DNA of 64,000 nt from Rhizoctonia solani (Eukaryota; Basidiomycota; Agaricomycetes; Cantharellales; Ceratobasidiaceae): contig NC_057371.1 in the NCBI RefSeq assembly GCF_016906535.1, forward strand, positions 1,612,001 through 1,676,000, given 5' to 3'. Below, in pieces: positions 60,537 to 64,000 of the stretch. A model generated the notes under the pieces. It saw nothing but the letters and a program-made list of their open reading frames with translations. It ran no database searches and was not told the DNA's origin. Positions within the stretch are counted from its first letter, which is position 1. Every line of letters begins with the position of its first letter. Position numbers and translations under genes: made by a program.

Positions 60537-60853
60537 CAAAAAAAATAAGATATTAAAATCTGGTAGTATAGGAATTGAGATCGTCGAGGAAAGAAAAACT
60601 GAAAGCACAGGCCCCTGTGGTTGTTAGTTATGTTGGATACCATACTTTAGCGTTTCGAATGAGGTAAATGCGTGACAGGGCGGACCCTGATCGACGTGGG
60701 CTTCGACTTTCTAATTTCAATCAAATCTTTAAATTTGGTCCATTCCTCGTCAGTTCCTGAGTCGAGTTTTCGTATCATGCCAATTTATTCTCCAACGGAT
60801 CTTCATTCAAACGCATTACCAACCAAACTACAAGAAAGCTCAAATAAATGCCA
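60537..60853. other. Intergenic between the lyase and the secreted-protein gene
   Basis: About 0.3 kb: upstream region of the lyase and 3' end of the next gene. Nothing else seen. Confidence 0.5.
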
Positions 60854-62178
60854 TCAATTCCCTAGCGGCTATGGTTGGGTGGTTAAGTTCTGAACTGTAC
60901 CCCTTCGCGTAAATTCAACTTACTGTAGCGAGGGCCTTTCCAGCATCAGCCTTATCTGTTTCAGCATTCTTGTTCATCTTTTTTGTCTCTTCCTCAATGG
61001 TAGCGGTGAACTTGGATGCATCCTCTCCAGCAGCCTTAGCCTTGGCCTCTTTGACAGAAGCAACCATAACCGACCCAAGATTCTTCAGTACCTTATTGGC
61101 TATCTTTCCACGCTGGAGAGCCGCCGCCTCTTCACCGGTGGCAGCTTTGATAGCTGGCTAATGGAAATTATTAAAATACTTCATGACGCAGAACATAGCA
61201 GAATGCTCACATTGAAGTCGGTGGTCTCAAATTTGGAGGCAGCACCACGCATGGTGTTCAAATTCTTCAGATCTTCGTCGGAGACGGTAGCAAGATCTAT
61301 ATCATCGAAAGGTGTCTTGAAGATGGCTTCGGCGCGAGCAAGAGCGTCTCCAGCGGTTCCAGTTGAGATCTGAAAGTCCTTATAATCACGGAGTGGCATG
61401 AGCACTTGGCGTTTGACACTATCGCGTTTATTGGCCATACGCCTGGACTTCGCGGAACGGATACGCTGAACACCAGTTTTGAGTGGCTACAGCACTACGT
61501 AAGTATAGCTAAACCATAAATATAGATTTTATCTTACGGTAGCGAGGGCCTTCCCAGCATCAGCTTTGTCAGTGGCGGCATTCTTGTTCATCTTCGTTGT
61601 TTCCTCTGTGATTTTGGCAGTGAACTCAGAGGGGTCTTCACCTGCAGCCTTCGCCTTAGCTTCCTGAGAATATTATGATCAGAAATATTTTCAGTAACGC
61701 ATATGCAGTGTATACTTTGATAGATGCAATCATAACTGAGCCAAGATTCTTAAGCACCTTATTGGCGATTTTTCCGCGCTGTAGAGCGTCAGCTTCTTCT
61801 CCAGTAGCTGCCTTGATGGCCGGCTGTATGAGAATAAGGGTAATTTAACTTAGTATAGATCATAAATGATGTACGTACGTTAAAGTCGGTGGACTCAAAC
61901 TTGGACGCGGCTCCACGCATGGTGTTGAGGTTATCGAGATCTTCGTCAGAAACACTGGCCAAGTCAACCCCGTCAAGAGGTGTTTTGAATACGGCTTCGG
62001 CCCGGGCGAGTGCATCACCAGCTACTCCGGTAGAAATTTGGAAATCTGCATAATCTTTGAGCGCAAAGATCTGGGCCTGTCTCTTGGCGGCGGGAGCAGA
62101 CCGAGTCCGACTGAGAGGACGAGAAGAAACAAAGGACACGCTAGCTAGAAGGGCGTAAATAAAAAACGAGGAGACCAT
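60854..62178 (-). CDS. Secreted protein with two copies of a small-secreted-protein domain
   Basis: A signal peptide (MVSSFFIYALLASVSFVSS) is followed by a basic propeptide and two homologous units of about 130 residues. Unit 1 runs from QAQIFALKDYADFQISTG through LNTMRGAASKFESTDFN and ALQRGKIANKVLKNLGSVMI to ADAGKALAT; a phase-0 intron (about 61486-61538) joins it to unit 2 after a basic linker (TGVQRIRSAKSRRM). Each unit is preceded by a dibasic KRQ (AAKRQ and SVKRQ), a Kex2-type processing pattern. Exon borders in the two units match (both break after ..TDFN and after ..PS/DA..). The protein ends PLGN after a last intron. The domain occurs in basidiomycete small secreted proteins; function unknown. 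Effector status is inference. Confidence 0.8.
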
Positions 62179-63168
62179 TTTGTTTGAGCTGTCGGGCTTG
62201 AATTAAGAAAAGCAGTGATTCAAATGAATGGAGATCGACCCAGTCTGAAATGGGTCATACAGTGGTTAGAGTTCGACGCTTTAGAAAATACGCGTTTTGA
62301 ATAAATGCTCACCGATGGAGAATAGATAATATAAGATAAAAAGTCGAGCCGGTCTAGAAAATAATAAGCAGATGCGTATCAAATAGACGCAGTCCAGGAT
62401 ATTTAAGGATGACATACCGACAAAAGAGATGAACCGAAGGGTAAGGTATAAGCTCCATTCATTGCCCATTATTTATACCAAATATTAGCTTCGGGCCGGC
62501 GGCCAGAGTGACCACGGTGTGCTCTTGTTTCGTTATAACTTTGGCACGCGGTAGTAGGTTTGGTTGTTACGTTCCAAGGAACACTGGTGATCGTCGCTAT
62601 TCCAACCATTAAGATCTTCCGACGGTCGAAAGCTTGGCCAAAATGGAACCATGGGAATTCTGCCGTCGTCAATGCGATTATTGCATCTCCGATTGTTCGC
62701 GTTATTTCACCCGATAGGCAACCCCATGTAGAACGGATACCTTTGTGATTGGTTACGGACTCTGGTATTTTCTTCCTACGATTGTGAATTGATGGCATGT
62801 ATAAAGATTTGAGGGTATTGATTCATTCGAATTGGCGGAAAGCTCGTTTTTCGAATCGGTAATGTTGATCGGCGTCCCTTTCTGCTGATGGGTGTGTGAC
62901 AGGTAATAGCTCATAGGTGCTTTATTCAGTTAAATGGAAGCGTTATATGCGTATATAAAGGGATATATAGGATCCATGTATTATTTATAAGTGATGTCGA
63001 TATAGCATACACGCATAGGTCATCGAATGAGACATACCATGGTAAACCACATATACTTAGCTTATATGGCGATGTCGATCATAAACACAAATGACTACTT
63101 TTCGTTCAATTTCAATTTATCAAGGCATACACAATATATGTTGACGGATGTTACTCCTTCCGTGCCTA
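62179..63168. other. Intergenic, promoter of the secreted-protein gene
   Basis: About 1 kb with AT-rich stretches and no supportable gene. Minus-strand frames at 62281-62469 and 62469-62798 lack any family features. Confidence 0.5.
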
Positions 63169-63966
63169 CTAAGCTTCCACGATCTTCCATAGTTGACCTT
63201 TCTGTCCCTCCGCAGGCTCTAGGTAAATCTACGAAGATAAACAGTCAGGATATGATAAGATATGCGGTCACTGCGCTGAGGATGACCTACATCGCTCGGG
63301 TTGCTAGGGGTGCTCGGTAAAGTCCAAGCAGCATTTTCATTCCAGACCTTAATCCTAGAGCACAAGTCAGACTCAGAGTATGAAGAGTTTGCTTTGCAAC
63401 CTACGAGTATTGGCCAGGCCCCGCAGAAGTCACAGCCCATAACAGGTTGTCTCCTGTTAGGCCTTGTTTTTCAGTTCTTTGGATAACACGGTTGTCGGAC
63501 TATAAAGGCAAATTTGAAGGCAGTTCAACTGGAATAGATAGAGTAGCATACCTTGAGGTTAGTGCTGTACCCGAACCAATCACTGGTGCTCGGATTGACT
63601 CCGCTGTCGTTGAAACGGATCATCTGTCCTCCGGACTGGTTCTTGATTTCAACCTTGACCTAATTTTTCGAAGCCAAGGGGAGGTAAGGCAATAAAGCAA
63701 TAGTGTATGGTAAAGTGGTGCTCACATTGCTGGAGTCATTGGCCTTCACGGTATCAGAGTCATAGAAAGCGAGACGATACGCGCTGCTGCCGACATTGGA
63801 GATCTTATAGATACCGTCGGAGATAGACATGTTTTGTAATAGACTACTGGCTGTGTTGCTTGTGGAAGAAAAACGATAGTAAACTATTGACATTAGCGTC
63901 CAGTATTTATACCTCAAGATATACATACGTACCCCAATGCATATGCTTAGAGGGTGCTGCGCTCAT
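63169..63966 (-). CDS. Hypothetical protein, possibly beta-trefoil (apparent frameshift)
   Basis: Five exons give a protein of about 190 residues: MSAAPSKHMHW, then SISDGIYKISNVGSSAYRLAFYDSDTVKAND, KVEIKNQSGGQMIRFNDSG, GDNLLWAVTSAGPGQYS, IKVWNENAAWTLPSTPSNPSD and IYLEPAEGQKGQLWKIVEA. Three roughly equal repeats, each ending in a hydrophobic-x-hydrophobic strand and a Q/W pattern (GQLWKI), suggest a ricin-B-like beta-trefoil fold, common in fungal lectins and protease inhibitors. This is inference from pattern only. One base seems missing near 63403. An alternative start is MSISDGIYK in exon 2. No signal peptide is visible, as in most fungal cytoplasmic lectins. Confidence 0.55.
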
Positions 63967-64000
63967 ACGATCTACCTTACCTGCGCAGACCGCAAAGGTG
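63967..64000. other. Window edge
   Basis: Upstream flank of the last gene. Any further 5' exons or promoter lie beyond the window. Confidence 0.5.

Noticed and set aside
61181..62178. Two separate adjacent secreted-protein genes instead of one with two domains
   Set aside because: The second unit has no signal peptide, and the sequence between the units contains a phase-0 GT..AG intron that joins them in frame. Not excluded without transcript data.

Overview
This window is nuclear DNA from a filamentous basidiomycete, most likely an agaricomycete of the Rhizoctonia/Ceratobasidium type. The class call rests on short, dense introns (mostly 50-65 bp, GT..AG), DASH, Rho3, Mediator and clathrin genes with fungal architecture, a basidiomycete-type small secreted protein, and a tandem family of F-box-like genes. 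The genus is an inference from gene style; no sequence search was run. About 33 protein genes are supported. I see no rRNA, CRISPR array, intact transposon or confident tRNA.

Layout. 1-8.1 kb: DASH subunit DAD3, lariat debranching enzyme DBR1, and a kinesin-14 on the minus strand. 8.2-13.8 kb: four intronless F-box-like paralogues in tandem. 13.9-26.5 kb: a hypothetical gene, a VPS9-domain Rab5 exchange factor, ribosomal protein L37, a Nudix hydrolase, the spliceosomal cyclophilin CWC27, the tail-anchored E2 UBC6, dTMP kinase and a single-finger C2H2 protein. 27.3-38.4 kb: a hypothetical gene, a 3-beta-HSD family dehydrogenase, an MFS transporter, a GNAT acetyltransferase and a Ser/Pro-rich protein. 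39-46 kb: TMEM170, glucose-6-phosphate isomerase, OHCU decarboxylase, MED4, a PQ-loop (SLC66A2-like) protein and cytochrome c heme lyase. 46.2-48.8 kb is AT-rich and gene-poor, with one small spliced gene. 48.8-57 kb: clathrin heavy chain and a Rho3 GTPase. 57.4-64 kb: a bacterial-type iron-sulfur L-serine ammonia-lyase, a secreted protein with two copies of one domain, and a possible beta-trefoil protein.

Three themes stand out. (1) Many conserved genes, including L37, clathrin, glucose-6-phosphate isomerase, kinesin, Rho3, Nudix and MED4, carry apparent one-base (sometimes two-base) losses inside invariant motifs, often in short homopolymers. The simplest reading is uncorrected deletion errors in a long-read assembly, so most 'broken' genes here are probably intact in the organism. 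(2) The palindrome CACGTG recurs just upstream of many housekeeping genes, often in short shared promoters between divergent genes, and is absent from the F-box array. (3) The accessory material is concentrated in the F-box array and in the last 7 kb.

Gene functions are mostly independent housekeeping roles: RNA processing (DBR1, CWC27), mitosis (DAD3, kinesin-14), endocytosis and endosomes (clathrin, VPS9), ER-associated degradation (UBC6), nucleotide and purine metabolism (dTMP kinase, OHCU decarboxylase), glycolysis (PGI), transcription (MED4) and mitochondrial cytochrome c maturation. No multigene pathway cluster is visible.
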